Positions 9,056 to 17,475 of a stretch of DNA of 64,000 nucleotides are shown in pieces. A program made the position numbers and the translations under genes. The notes below the pieces were generated by a model. It had not been told where the DNA came from. It made no database searches and saw only the letters and a list, made by a program, of their open reading frames with translations. This DNA comes from Coleofasciculus sp. FACHB-1120 (lineage in GTDB: Bacteria > Cyanobacteriota > Cyanobacteriia > Cyanobacteriales > FACHB-T130). The DNA is taken from positions 310,001 to 374,000 of the forward strand of contig NZ_JACJTV010000001.1 of NCBI RefSeq assembly GCF_014698845.1. The letters are read 5' to 3'. Every line of letters begins with the position of its first letter. Position 1 is the stretch's first letter.

Positions 9056-9805
9056 ATGATTTCCTTACAGCTTTTATTTGAAGCTATCAGTCAGGTAAAA
9101 GAGGAACAAGACCTGCGATCGCAACTCGTGCCAAAAATTGGTGAGTACTTTGCCGCCAAGCGATCGGGAATTTTTTTCTTCGACCAGCTTTTGGGCGACC
9201 GCAAGTTTCAAAAAATGCTGAACGTTGCCTTATCTATTGAACATAATCCTGTGGCGCGTTACATAGCAGAGCGCCATACGCCTGTCCATGAAGGATTAGT
9301 GACATCCCCAAAAGCCTGGGCAATCATTTGTCCTCGTCCCGATCATTGGCACGTGATGGCAGGACCCATTATCGATCGAGGTCAATTAATCGGCTCAGTG
9401 GGTTGCACCCGTGAAAAATCAATGCCTGCCTTTGATGCCCAAGATATCGCTGATTTGAGTGCCATTTGTTTACACCTATCGGTTTGGATCGCACGCTTGC
9501 GATTCGCGTCAAGCACAATTGAAGACCCGATTTTGGAACCTCAGCACCAACCGTTAAACACCCATCGCTTAACGTCTCGTGAGTTGGAAATTGCCAACTT
9601 GGTCGCGCTGGGTCGAACCAACACAGAAATCGGGACTGAACTTTGGATTACCGAGAATTCTGTCAAGCAGGCGTTGAAGCGAATGTTCCGTAAGCTTGAG
9701 GTTTCATCGCGTACAGAAATGGTTGCACAGCTTTTTGCGACACAACACCATTTTCCAAGTGCAAAGCCATCTCCATCCAACTTGGCGCTCAACGCTCACC
9801 AGTAA
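9056..9805 (+). CDS. LuxR-family transcriptional regulator with GAF-like sensor
   Basis: A 249-aa regulator. Residues about 10-155 resemble a GAF/PAS-like sensory fold (P-I-I-D-R-G-Q-L-I-G-S-V-G) and residues about 168-230 form a LuxR/NarL-type helix-turn-helix (L-T-S-R-E-L-E-I-A-N-L-V-A-L-G-R-T-N-T-E-I with N-S-V-K-Q-A-L-K-R). There is no receiver domain, so it is not a two-component regulator; it probably binds a ligand or senses redox directly. GAGG at 9044-9047 supports the start. It is divergently arranged with the DJ-1/PfpI gene, suggesting it regulates the shared intergenic promoters. Confidence 0.85.
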   Translation: MISLQLLFEAISQVKEEQDLRSQLVPKIGEYFAAKRSGIFFFDQLLGDRKFQKMLNVALSIEHNPVARYIAERHTPVHEGLVTSPKAWAIICPRPDHWHVMAGPIIDRGQLIGSVGCTREKSMPAFDAQDIADLSAICLHLSVWIARLRFASSTIEDPILEPQHQPLNTHRLTSRELEIANLVALGRTNTEIGTELWITENSVKQALKRMFRKLEVSSRTEMVAQLFATQHHFPSAKPSPSNLALNAHQ

Positions 9806-9827
9806 CCGCTCACCAGTAACCTTTGGC

Positions 9828-9862
9828 GGCGTTGCCTAAATGATTACGAATTCAGCAACGCC
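9828..9862 (+). terminator. Putative terminator hairpin
   Basis: An 8-bp stem, GGCGTTGC (9828-9835) with GCAACGCC (9855-9862), follows the LuxR-type gene by 22 bases. No U-tract follows, so efficiency is uncertain. Confidence 0.4.
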
Positions 9863-10072
9863 GGATTCTCTATGTTGTGCCAAAATTCCCCTTGGTTAAA
9901 TGCAGCTCGAATTCCGACGTATCCTGCGGACAAAGCTCCATATAATTAAGGAAGCGAAACAAAAATCAACACTCAGTAGTAAACAGACATTGCCAGTCGG
10001 AGTGATTTTGGCGTGTTTATGAAATTTCAGGTGCGGCTGCCCAAATCGGCTTCAAGGAGAGATGGCTGAACT

Positions 10073-11257
10073 ATGGCAAAGATAGAAACTAGAACAGAAC
10101 CGATGGTGCTGAACATGGGTCCGCACCATCCCTCTATGCACGGAGTGCTACGACTCATCGTTACCCTGGATGGGGAGGATGTCGTGGATTGCGAACCCGT
10201 GATCGGCTACCTGCATCGCGGCATGGAAAAAATTGCCGAAAACCGCACCAACATCATGTACGTCCCCTACGTCAGCCGATGGGACTATGCAGCGGGAATG
10301 TTTAACGAGGCTGTCACCGTTAATGCGCCGGAAAAACTAGCCGGTATCTCAGTTCCCAAACGCGCCAGCTACATCCGCGTCATCATGCTGGAATTGAACC
10401 GCATCGCCAATCACCTGCTGTGGTTGGGACCATTTTTGGCTGATACGGGCGCTCAGACTCCCTTCTTTTATATCTTCCGCGAACGGGAGATGATTTATGA
10501 CCTGTGGGAAGCCGCCACTGGTTATCGGATGGTCAATAACAACTACTTCCGTATTGGGGGAGTTGCCGTTGATTTGCCCTACGGGTGGGTTGATAAGTGC
10601 TTGGACTTTTGCGACTATTTCCTGCCAAAAGTTGACGAATACGAGCGCTTAATCACTGACAACCCCATCTTCCGCCGTCGCGTGGAAGGCGTGGGCACCA
10701 TCAGCCGCGAAGAAGCGATCAACTGGGGACTTTCTGGCCCCATGTTGCGGGGTTCTGGCGTCAAGTGGGACTTGCGGAAAGTTGACCACTACGAATGCTA
10801 TGACGACTTCGACTGGCAAGTGCATACGGAAACTGGCGGCGATTGTTTTGCCCGCTACTTGGTGCGGATTCGGGAGATGCGCGAATCTGTCAAGATTATT
10901 TACCAAGCTATCAAAGCACTTCCCGGCGGTCCTTACGAGAACTTGGAAGCCAAGCGTATGGCAGAAGGGCCAAAATCCGAATGGAATGGCTTTGACTACC
11001 AGTACATTGGTAAGAAAATCGCTCCCACTTTTAAAATTCCTAAGGGCGAACATTACGTCCGAGTCGAGAGTGGGAAAGGTGAGCTAGGAATCTATATTAT
11101 TGGCGATGATAATGTCTTCCCTTGGCGTTGGAAGATTCGTGCAGCCGATTTCAACAACCTGCAAATCCTCCCTGGTCTTCTCAAGGGTGTAAAACTCGCT
11201 GATATTGTGGTGATTTTGGGTAGCATTGATATCATCATGGGTTCTGTAGACCGCTAA
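10073..11257 (+). CDS. ndhH: NAD(P)H-quinone oxidoreductase subunit H
   Basis: A 394-aa peripheral subunit of thylakoid NDH-1, homologous to complex I NuoD (49 kDa), forming part of the plastoquinone-reduction site. It starts [20 protein letters not shown] with the family's [10 protein letters not shown] quinone-site motif, and has [24 protein letters not shown] and a C-terminal [12 protein letters not shown] as in chloroplast and cyanobacterial NdhH. Length is normal. AAGGAGAG lies upstream (about 10054-10061). It stands alone, as is usual in cyanobacteria, while the ndhAIGE genes are about 8 kb away on the other strand. Confidence 0.97.
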   Translation: MAKIETRTEPMVLNMGPHHPSMHGVLRLIVTLDGEDVVDCEPVIGYLHRGMEKIAENRTNIMYVPYVSRWDYAAGMFNEAVTVNAPEKLAGISVPKRASYIRVIMLELNRIANHLLWLGPFLADTGAQTPFFYIFREREMIYDLWEAATGYRMVNNNYFRIGGVAVDLPYGWVDKCLDFCDYFLPKVDEYERLITDNPIFRRRVEGVGTISREEAINWGLSGPMLRGSGVKWDLRKVDHYECYDDFDWQVHTETGGDCFARYLVRIREMRESVKIIYQAIKALPGGPYENLEAKRMAEGPKSEWNGFDYQYIGKKIAPTFKIPKGEHYVRVESGKGELGIYIIGDDNVFPWRWKIRAADFNNLQILPGLLKGVKLADIVVILGSIDIIMGSVDR

Positions 11258-11464
11258 AACAAGCAAAAGGCAAAAGGCAAAAATAGGTCGGGAAATGTCC
11301 ACCTAAAAAAGCTAAACCTTCAAAAGTAGCAGCGGATAGGTAGCGAATGTAACGGAATCGATTGTCGGTTAAAGGAGATAGTTTAACTGCTTCTAAAGCT
11401 GAGAAAAGATTCATTACAGTCGTTTCCAATCGCTGCTACTTTTTTTGCTGAGGGTTTGTTAATA

Positions 11465-11905
11465 ATGGCTATTCCTGAAATTACTCAAATACTTTTGACT
11501 GCTAAAAAAGAGAAAGGGTTAAGTTTTGCTGATTTAGAAAAGGCTGTTGGACGCGACGAAGTCTGGATTGCGGCAGTGATGTATCGTCAAGCAAGTGCTT
11601 CTGAAGAAGAGGCAAGTAAGCTTCTCTTCGCATTAGAGCTTGACCCAAGTTATGCTAAAGAACTAACAGAATGCCCGCTGAAAGGATTGGGACCAGTTGT
11701 TCCTACTGACCCTCTGATTTATCGCTTTTATGAAATCATGCAAGTGTATGGAATGCCGCTAAAAAGCGTCATTCACGACAAGTTTGGTGACGGGATTATG
11801 AGCGCGATTGACTTTACTTTGGATGTGGAGAAAGAAGAAGATCCCAAAGGCGATCGCGTAAAAATTATTATGTCGGGCAAGTTCCTCTCCTACAAAAAGT
11901 GGTAA
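11465..11905 (+). CDS. cynS: Cyanate hydratase (cyanase)
   Basis: A 146-aa enzyme that converts cyanate and bicarbonate to ammonia and CO2. The N-terminal part is the helical DNA-binding-like fold of cyanases; the catalytic domain shows the family signature [15 protein letters not shown] with Arg87 and Glu90, and Ser113 in G-I-M-S-A-I-D-F, equivalent to the Arg/Glu/Ser triad of the E. coli enzyme. I start at ATG 11465 (MAIPEITQ) rather than the TTG at 11456; GAGG lies about 12 bases upstream. No cynA-B-D cyanate transporter genes are adjacent, and I see no clear NtcA site (GTA-N8-TAC) in front of it. Confidence 0.95.
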   Translation: MAIPEITQILLTAKKEKGLSFADLEKAVGRDEVWIAAVMYRQASASEEEASKLLFALELDPSYAKELTECPLKGLGPVVPTDPLIYRFYEIMQVYGMPLKSVIHDKFGDGIMSAIDFTLDVEKEEDPKGDRVKIIMSGKFLSYKKW

Positions 11906-11924
11906 CTCGTTGGTAGGGTTGGGA

Positions 11925-11981
11925 GCGATCGCTCTCAGGATGCGATCGCCTTCTGAATGGGACGCTGGAAAGCGCGATCGC
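11925..11981. repeat. Cluster of three HIP1 octamers
   Basis: GCGATCGC occurs at 11925-11932, 11942-11949 and 11974-11981 in the 119-base gap after cynS. HIP1 is a cyanobacterial hyper-abundant palindrome. This is the densest cluster I noticed in the window. Confidence 0.8.
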
Positions 11982-12024
11982 TTCCCTGTTAAACTCCTGT
12001 TTTAAGGATTTTTTGGAGAAAACT

Positions 12025-12204
12025 GTGGCGAATCAACCCAATGCCGTAGAGTGGACACCCGAAGCTGAAGCCAAATTGAAAGAAATTCCCTTTTTTGTCC
12101 GTCCCGCCGCCAGGAAAAAAATCGAAAAATTTGCACAAGAAGCGGGGCAAAAAATAATAACAGTGGAAGTTTATCAGCAAGCTAAACAACAGTTTGGGCA
12201 GTAG
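12025..12204 (+). CDS. Free-standing PCP_red-domain protein
   Basis: A 59-aa protein made almost entirely of the domain found at the C-terminus of ChlB. It shares with ChlB residues of about 460-506 the pattern W-x-x-E-A-x-A-x-L, P-x-F-V-R, E-K-F-A and I-T-x-E-V. In ChlB this domain contributes to substrate binding in DPOR; the role of single-domain copies is not established. I prefer GTG 12025 because GGAG at 12015-12018 is ideally spaced from it; the alternative TTG at 12013 would overlap the ribosome site. It lies 119 bases after cynS on the same strand. Family membership is firm; a chlorophyll-biosynthesis role is inference. Confidence 0.85.
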   Translation: MANQPNAVEWTPEAEAKLKEIPFFVRPAARKKIEKFAQEAGQKIITVEVYQQAKQQFGQ

Positions 12205-12322
12205 CAGAATTCGCCCGGAAGTTTAAGGGCGATCGCTTTTTTATCTTCAGTTGAGAGAGCGATCGCGTTTTGTCTCAGTTTTGTCTCAACTATCGCAGTC
12301 GTAAATGATTCGTGAAGGCGAA

Positions 12323-12352
12323 ATGCCCGACTTCGAGAGAGAAGTCGGGCAT
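12323..12352. terminator. Hairpin between convergent genes
   Basis: A 12-bp perfect stem, ATGCCCGACTTC (12323-12334) with GAAGTCGGGCAT (12341-12352), encloses loop GAGAGA. The CCCGACTTC/GAAGTCGGG core resembles the hairpin at 28163-28195 and is probably a dispersed cyanobacterial element that also serves as a terminator here. Confidence 0.55.
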
Positions 12353-12417
12353 CTTAAGGGCTGGCTCACAACTCAAATAGGATTGCTACATCAGACGACC
12401 CACACCCAGTTGAACGT

Positions 12418-13005
12418 TTAAAACCCGCTATAGTTGATCGTTGGATTGGGTGGAGTTGAAAATCCTGTGTCCGGCAAGCTGGTGGTGCCAGGAGTCGCGA
12501 TTAACCCGCCAGAATTGCTTGTACTGGGAGTGATAGGATAGCTACTCGGCAAGCTGGTGGTGCCGGGAGTCGCGATCAATCCGCCAGAATTGCTTGGACT
12601 GGGAGTGATGGGATAGCTACTCGGCAAGCTGGTGGTGCCAGAAGTCGTGATTAACCCGCCAGAATTGCTTGGACTGGGAGTGATGGGATAGGTACTCGGC
12701 AAGCTGGTGGTGCTTGGAGTCGTTATCGCCCCATCTGGCAAGGTTGTATTACCCAAGGGGGCGGGAGACTGATTTGGTTGAGTTGTAGAATCCGGCTGGG
12801 TTGTATAGACTCCGAACATCGTTGTCGGATCGGCGGTCGTTGTAGACTGTTTTGCCTTGAGAGTAGAGTTTTGATTGAGTTGGGACATAACTGGAATACT
12901 GACCAAATAACAGATTCCTAGAAATCCAGCGATGCCAACAAAACCTTTGACTAAATTCTGCCCCGCTGATGACTTTTTTGATTTTGATATTGTTCGTGAA
13001 CTCAT
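12418..13005 (-). CDS. Membrane-anchored Ser/Thr/Pro repeat protein
   Basis: A 195-aa protein with a basic N-terminus, one hydrophobic segment at about residues 20-40 (a signal anchor or uncleaved signal peptide), and an extracytoplasmic region dominated by a 25-residue tandem repeat: T-T-S-L-P-S-S-Y-P-I-T-P-S followed by P-S-N-S-G-G-L-I-A-T-P-G. Three full copies and degenerate flanking copies are present. It resembles low-complexity linker or surface proteins. I recognise no family. Copy number is likely to vary between strains because the DNA repeat is near-perfect. Confidence 0.75.
   Translation of the reverse strand: MSSRTISKSKKSSAGQNLVKGFVGIAGFLGICYLVSIPVMSQLNQNSTLKAKQSTTTADPTTMFGVYTTQPDSTTQPNQSPAPLGNTTLPDGAITTPSTTSLPSTYPITPSPSNSGGLITTSGTTSLPSSYPITPSPSNSGGLIATPGTTSLPSSYPITPSTSNSGGLIATPGTTSLPDTGFSTPPNPTINYSGF
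12481..12705 (-). repeat. 75-bp tandem repeat within the Ser/Thr/Pro protein gene
   Basis: Units beginning GGTGGTGCC lie at 12481, 12556 and 12631, with a fourth, diverging start at 12706, giving an exact 75-base (25-codon) period. The units differ by only a few substitutions. Confidence 0.9.
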
Positions 13006-13214
13006 GGGTGCTTCCTAAATTCAGTAGAGTACCCGCGTGGTGAACAAACTTCTCACAACCCTGTAAATCTACCTATAGACTCCCCTACACTTTAAGAAGT
13101 CTCCACAGAGAATTGCTATTAAATCGGGATATCTTTATCACTCCTTTAAATAAATCGTTTATTCTTGCCTGATAGTAAAGCTTTTGTGAAGCGCTTGTGA
13201 AGCGATCGCAGCAC

Positions 13215-13242
13215 GTAAAAAGCCCAGAAATTTATTTCCGGG
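13215..13242 (-). terminator. Putative terminator for the HNH/NACHT unit
   Basis: CCCAGAAA (13223-13230) pairs with TTTCCGGG (13235-13242) with one wobble, and on the minus strand is followed by CTTTTTACG. It sits about 180 bases past the HNH stop codon. The remainder of the 13006-13425 gap shows only a short direct repeat near 13180-13205 and two HIP1 sites. Confidence 0.5.
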
Positions 13243-13425
13243 TTAAAGCTAAAGTAAGCTAAAACTTACTGGTCAGCCTCTAGTTGACTGACAAAACCAA
13301 GAGGCAAAATCTGCAAGACTCGCCAAAACTCTCGAAACCCAACCTACACGGAAAGATTTTTCAATCAGATAGCGATCGCATCCTCAGTGCTGCTCAAGTC
13401 GCACTATTTTAGGCAGAGTAATTAT

Positions 13426-13872
13426 CTATTGATTCGTCATCCGTCGTAGGGCAGAGGCAGATGGATATCTGCTAACTGCTATTAATTCTTGTCGCTCTAG
13501 AATGCGCTCATCGTTGTTAAAATCTAGAATTCGTGCAGTTACTTCGCCAATATCTGTTAACGATTTAATCACATTGTCATCTAGTCGAAAATGCTCCCCC
13601 CAAAAGTCTCTACGTGGGTTTAAAAAACGCACAAGTTCCCCAGTTCGCCAAACAATAGAACCTAAATCGGTTCCTTTATTGAGATTACAGAAAACACAAG
13701 CATAGGCAAGATTATCTGCTGTTGTTGAGCCGCCGTGTTTCAAGCTAATGATATGCTCAACTTGGTAGCGCGAAGACCTGTCTAATTCTGAAATTAGGCA
13801 ATACTCGCAGAGGAAATCCGCACAGTTGGCAACCATACGCCGGAGTTCTTGACTAATGTAAGGACGAGACAC
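13426..13872 (-). CDS. HNH endonuclease family protein
   Basis: A 148-aa protein with a zinc-type HNH core: C22-x2-C25, E39-H40, H46-G-G, N54 and C59-x2-C62, matching H-N-H nucleases whose fold is held by four cysteines. About 75 more residues follow the core with no recognised domain. It starts with GTG 13872, only 9 bases after the stop of the 83-aa gene, so the two are almost certainly co-transcribed, with the NACHT gene ahead of both. Generic HNH proteins serve as homing, restriction or phage-defence nucleases; here the linkage to a NACHT ATPase makes an effector role plausible but unproven. Confidence 0.85.
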   Translation of the reverse strand: MSRPYISQELRRMVANCADFLCEYCLISELDRSSRYQVEHIISLKHGGSTTADNLAYACVFCNLNKGTDLGSIVWRTGELVRFLNPRRDFWGEHFRLDDNVIKSLTDIGEVTARILDFNNDERILERQELIAVSRYPSASALRRMTNQ

Positions 13873-13881
13873 TTTAAATAG

Positions 13882-14133
13882 TTACTCAGATTTAATATAC
13901 TTATCAGCCCGTGCTTTTGCTAGGGTCATTATATGCTCTAGCGTCAGGAAATGGTCTAATTCCCGCTTTTCATCTGGCGTAAGTTCTCCTGCTTTGTGTT
14001 TATAAACCAAGTCTTCTAAACGTTCTTGCGCTGCTTCTGATAGTCGAAAATTAACAACACTTTGAGGAGTCGTTCCAGCAGCAATGAAGTCAATAATTTC
14101 GTCATAAACTTTGATTGTCTTTACAGCAGTCAT
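13882..14133 (-). CDS. Conserved small protein, possible partner of the HNH nuclease
   Basis: An 83-aa acidic protein, probably mostly helical. It starts MTAVKTIKVYDEIIDFIAAG, has a central R-L-S-E-A-A-Q-E-R-L-E-D-L-V motif, and continues with L-T-P-D-E-K-R-E-L-D-H-F-L. The R-L-S-E-A-A-Q-E-R-L stretch looks like a short regulatory or ribbon-helix-type motif, but I cannot assign a family. The gap to the HNH gene is 9 bases and to the NACHT gene 26 bases. The size and arrangement resemble an antitoxin or specificity partner of the nuclease; this is inference from position only. Confidence 0.65.
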   Translation of the reverse strand: MTAVKTIKVYDEIIDFIAAGTTPQSVVNFRLSEAAQERLEDLVYKHKAGELTPDEKRELDHFLTLEHIMTLAKARADKYIKSE

Positions 14134-14159
14134 GAGTTTATCACCCTTTTTCTCTAATT

Positions 14160-17027
14160 TTAATTATCTAATTCTTTGAGTTTCTTGCTGGCGAACTCGC
14201 GTACTTTTTCGTCTAGGTCATTTTCTGCTCTGTCGCGCAACAGCGTTAGAGTCTGAGGATGGTCAGCATAATTTTTGATAATTCCCTCAAGTGCAATTTG
14301 CCGAGGGTTGTATTGCTTGTCTTCCTTACGCTCAAAGGGATCTTTAAGGGCGCGATCGCACAAAAATTCAAACATCCCAGGCTCATCCTTCCAACCTTTG
14401 GCTAATTCATTCACTGCCACATATCGCTCTTCCCAATTCTTGCCAGACAGAGCATTGGATTTGAGGATAGATAAAGTATCAAGATCGTTTTTCCAACCTC
14501 TAGCTAGCTCCATCACCGCTATGTATTGCACATTTAAAGTATTATCAATTTGAGTGAGAGCTTTAAGCCAAGATAAGGTATCTGAATGATCTCTCCAATC
14601 CCTTGCTATCTGTTGCACTGCTACCTGCTGGACACGCCAATCACGGGAGCAAGCACAGGTTTTGAGCCAAAGTAAATTTGCTGGATTGTCTTTCCAACCG
14701 TTGGCTACCTCTCCCACCGCTATATATCGTACATAAGTATCCATTTCATCTGTTGACTGAGCAAGGGTTTTAAGCCAGGTCAGGGTTTCTAGTTCCTCTT
14801 TCCAGGTTGTTGCAATTGCTGAAACCGCTTGTTGGCGAACTACAAAATTTACACTTACCTGAGTAGTTAAGTCTTTAAGGTGATTTAGCAGTTTACTTGC
14901 AGTTGCTGTGATCGCACTTCGATTCCTCACATCTGAAAGGCATTTAGCTGCCAAAAGTAGGTTGATAAACTTTTTCGCTTCGCCATTTAAAGCCATCAGA
15001 TAATCAATTGTTTGACCGGCAAAACTCGTATCAATCATTCCCGCAATCAGCCGCAGAACTTCATGCCAAGATTCATCCTGCCAATGCTTGCCAAAAACCT
15101 CTGTTTTCAGTTCCTCCAGTGAAAGACTGCGTTCCTTCTCAAATTGCCAGACAAACTCACTAGCACAAAAGTATTCCAAAAACGTCCGATGCACAAAGGC
15201 ATAGTAATCTGCACCCAAGAAACACAAAATAAAGTTACGGTGTCGCAGTTGCTCAATTAGTAACCTAGTAACCGTTCTGGCTTGCTCAACTTCTATAGTT
15301 TTCAGATAATCAGTCAATACCTTTTCTAAATCATCTGCACTAATCAAGTTGCCAGCCAAACTTTTTTCACTAGCTTGCATCTGGTAAGCTACCTGACGCA
15401 GTATTGCTTGCTTATCTTTATAGTCAATCGTTACCGAATCTACCCTCGGATTTTCTAGCAATTTCTGCTCGACATCCCATTGATGCAGCAGTAACCGCGA
15501 CGCTTGGTTGTAGAGTTCTGGTCTATCTCTTGGCAATTCTTGATTGCGGTTCAAAATCGCCATCATTGTCAGCAGGAGAGGATTTCCCGCCAGTTCTCCA
15601 ATCGCTGAAGACTTTTTAATTGCCTGTTGCAGTCGCTCCTGTTTTCTAACTTTATCCGCCTCATCGGTGAACGTTAATCCATGCCATCGATAGAGAAAAT
15701 CCTCGATTTGCTCTGACTCTAAATCTTGCAGCATGAAGTGACGAAACTGTGCATCTCGCAACCGTTGAGGCTTGTAGCCAATAATGCGAGAGGTAACAAT
15801 TACCCGCGCCTTCGGATATTCATTCGTGAAACGATGAATATCAGTAATTACCTCCTCCCGCTTCGCCGGATCGAACACCTCATCCAACCCATCAAACATC
15901 ACCAAAACCTTGCCAGTTCTTAGCCGTTCGTGGAGTTCATGTTGATTGAGGCGACAGACAATTCCACAGCCCTTGTGAAAGAACTCCAGAAAATCTTTGC
16001 ACTCTCCAGAGTCGCGATTGCGAATGTAAGCCCGCAATTCAATCAGCAACGGAATTGACTCTTCAATAACATTATTCAGGGGCGTTCTTGCCCAGTTCAA
16101 AGCGATGTATTGCAACAATGTGGACTTTCCCGAACCCGGATCGCCCAAAATTACAACATAAGGATAGGTTTGATAATCATTAACAATATCCAAAACTGAG
16201 CGAATTGGCTGTTGATAATAAACTTCTTTGTATCGTTCCCACCCCTCCGGGTTGACGTCTGCTTCAAGTTGGTTACTCTCTCTCAGTCGTTTTTGATGCT
16301 CTTTAGGAATCTCGTAAACTTGGGGTAAATATTCCTGGCATTCTCGCACATCCTGTGCTATGAAAACTTGCCATACCTTGAGTTTTTCTCGATAGTCGTA
16401 AACAGTCGTATCTAAACTATCTAAATTAAGATTGGCGTATCGCTCTTGCAGCCCTTCCTGATATCGCCTCAAGTCAAATTCAGTAGGAATTCCAGCCAGT
16501 TCTTTAGTGCTTTGTTGAATAGCTTCTAGATTTTGAGAGTCAAGTATAGCGCGTAATTCGTCTGATTCGCGGATGATAGCTTTAACTTTTTTAAGATAAC
16601 GCTTGCCAATCTGTTCCCAATCAAATCCCTCTGGCAAAGATAACAAGTCTAGCTGATACCAAGTTATAGATAATTTCTTAATATTTATAGCTTGACAGTC
16701 ATATTGAAAAGCACTTCCTAATATCTCTTTAACAGATTTATCATTAATAAATTGATTAAATGGTGTGGTGTAAGCTGGCAGTTGTTCTTCAGAAATTTCA
16801 GCATCTTCTAATTCCTGCTGCACTAATTGCAAAAATTCCTTCAGAGCTTTACCAACTACTGTTTGCAGGATATCTTTCTGGAATAATCCCGTAAAATCCT
16901 TGATGCTGTCTTTGAAAAAATCTTTGACGTAATCGTCTAAAGCTCCTTTGGCTAAGGGAGCCAGAACCTCTGTAAACACAAATCCCGCGACAGTATTAAC
17001 TCCCCAGACCAATAACCAATCCACCAT
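14160..17027 (-). CDS. NACHT-domain NTPase with C-terminal HEAT-like repeats
   Basis: A 955-aa STAND NTPase. Residues 1-280 are an uncharacterised helical N-terminal domain beginning with a hydrophobic W-L-L-V-W-G-V-N-T-V-A-G-F-V-F stretch. The NACHT core has Walker A GDPGSGKSTLL from Gly295 and Walker B V-L-V-M-F-D-G-L-D-E-V around residue 377 with the extra acidic residue typical of NACHT, then R-V-I-V-T-S-R (sensor 1). After a helical region come at least five repeats of about 38-42 residues (about 710-950) with the pattern V-R-x-x-A-V-x-E-L-A-x-G-W-K ... T-L-x-W-L-K, HEAT-like and suited to ligand recognition. Several bacterial NACHT proteins of this build are antiphage sensors. Followed by the 83-aa and HNH genes on the same strand. 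Confidence 0.9.
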   Translation of the reverse strand: MVDWLLVWGVNTVAGFVFTEVLAPLAKGALDDYVKDFFKDSIKDFTGLFQKDILQTVVGKALKEFLQLVQQELEDAEISEEQLPAYTTPFNQFINDKSVKEILGSAFQYDCQAINIKKLSITWYQLDLLSLPEGFDWEQIGKRYLKKVKAIIRESDELRAILDSQNLEAIQQSTKELAGIPTEFDLRRYQEGLQERYANLNLDSLDTTVYDYREKLKVWQVFIAQDVRECQEYLPQVYEIPKEHQKRLRESNQLEADVNPEGWERYKEVYYQQPIRSVLDIVNDYQTYPYVVILGDPGSGKSTLLQYIALNWARTPLNNVIEESIPLLIELRAYIRNRDSGECKDFLEFFHKGCGIVCRLNQHELHERLRTGKVLVMFDGLDEVFDPAKREEVITDIHRFTNEYPKARVIVTSRIIGYKPQRLRDAQFRHFMLQDLESEQIEDFLYRWHGLTFTDEADKVRKQERLQQAIKKSSAIGELAGNPLLLTMMAILNRNQELPRDRPELYNQASRLLLHQWDVEQKLLENPRVDSVTIDYKDKQAILRQVAYQMQASEKSLAGNLISADDLEKVLTDYLKTIEVEQARTVTRLLIEQLRHRNFILCFLGADYYAFVHRTFLEYFCASEFVWQFEKERSLSLEELKTEVFGKHWQDESWHEVLRLIAGMIDTSFAGQTIDYLMALNGEAKKFINLLLAAKCLSDVRNRSAITATASKLLNHLKDLTTQVSVNFVVRQQAVSAIATTWKEELETLTWLKTLAQSTDEMDTYVRYIAVGEVANGWKDNPANLLWLKTCACSRDWRVQQVAVQQIARDWRDHSDTLSWLKALTQIDNTLNVQYIAVMELARGWKNDLDTLSILKSNALSGKNWEERYVAVNELAKGWKDEPGMFEFLCDRALKDPFERKEDKQYNPRQIALEGIIKNYADHPQTLTLLRDRAENDLDEKVREFASKKLKELDN

Positions 17028-17345
17028 AATACTCGCACCTACTGGATTCCGTAGACTACGAGTATAGCGAGTGTGTTGGCGCGATCGCCTTCAGCGTGCA
17101 AGTCTCGAAAGAGCGATCGCTACCTGCGTCAGAGGAAGTGCGCTGACAGAGATTTTGGGCAAATTTGAGAATGCGATCGCTACCTCCCCTTTCCTTTTCC
17201 AGAGGAAGGTAGCCAGTTTGTTGAGGAAAATAGCGCAACTATTCAAGACATCTTCCAAGGTTGGATCAATTATATTGACCTGATTAACAGCCTGGGTTGA
17301 AGCCTCTAGCAATTCTCTATGAGATGCAGTACATAACCGCACCTT

Positions 17346-17438
17346 GCCCCTCTCCATGTATGTCGAGCCATTCAAGACTGCCCCTCCCCACAAAGGTCGA
17401 GCCATTCCATATTGCCCCTCTCCGTGGACGGAGAGGGG
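17346..17438. repeat. 34-bp direct repeat and terminator-like hairpin
   Basis: Two imperfect 34-base units start at 17346 and 17380 (each with GTCGAGCCATTC), and a third begins at 17414. The third leads into CCCCTCTCCGT (17415-17425) paired with 17428-17438, an 11-bp stem with a 2-base loop, which lies 37 bases past the leuC stop and may terminate leuC. The rest of the 17028-17475 gap is HIP1-rich. A 104-codon minus-strand frame there (17091-17405) has no recognised family and I do not call it. Confidence 0.6.
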
Positions 17439-17475
17439 TTGGGGGTGAGGTTCCGAATTCCCCTCTGCGACTGCT

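Noticed and set aside
11235-11429. 64-codon minus-strand frame between ndhH and cynS
   Set aside because: Overlaps the ndhH 3' end, no ribosome site, no known family.
13426-14133. A classical toxin-antitoxin pair
   Set aside because: Order and spacing would allow it, but the 83-aa protein matches no antitoxin family I recognise and the HNH protein is not a known toxin family. Kept only as a hypothesis within the NACHT finding.
17091-17405. 104-codon minus-strand frame between the NACHT gene and leuC
   Set aside because: Its D-P-T-L-E-D-V segment recalls the end of ABC ATPases, but nothing else fits, and it overlaps the 34-base repeats and HIP1 sites.
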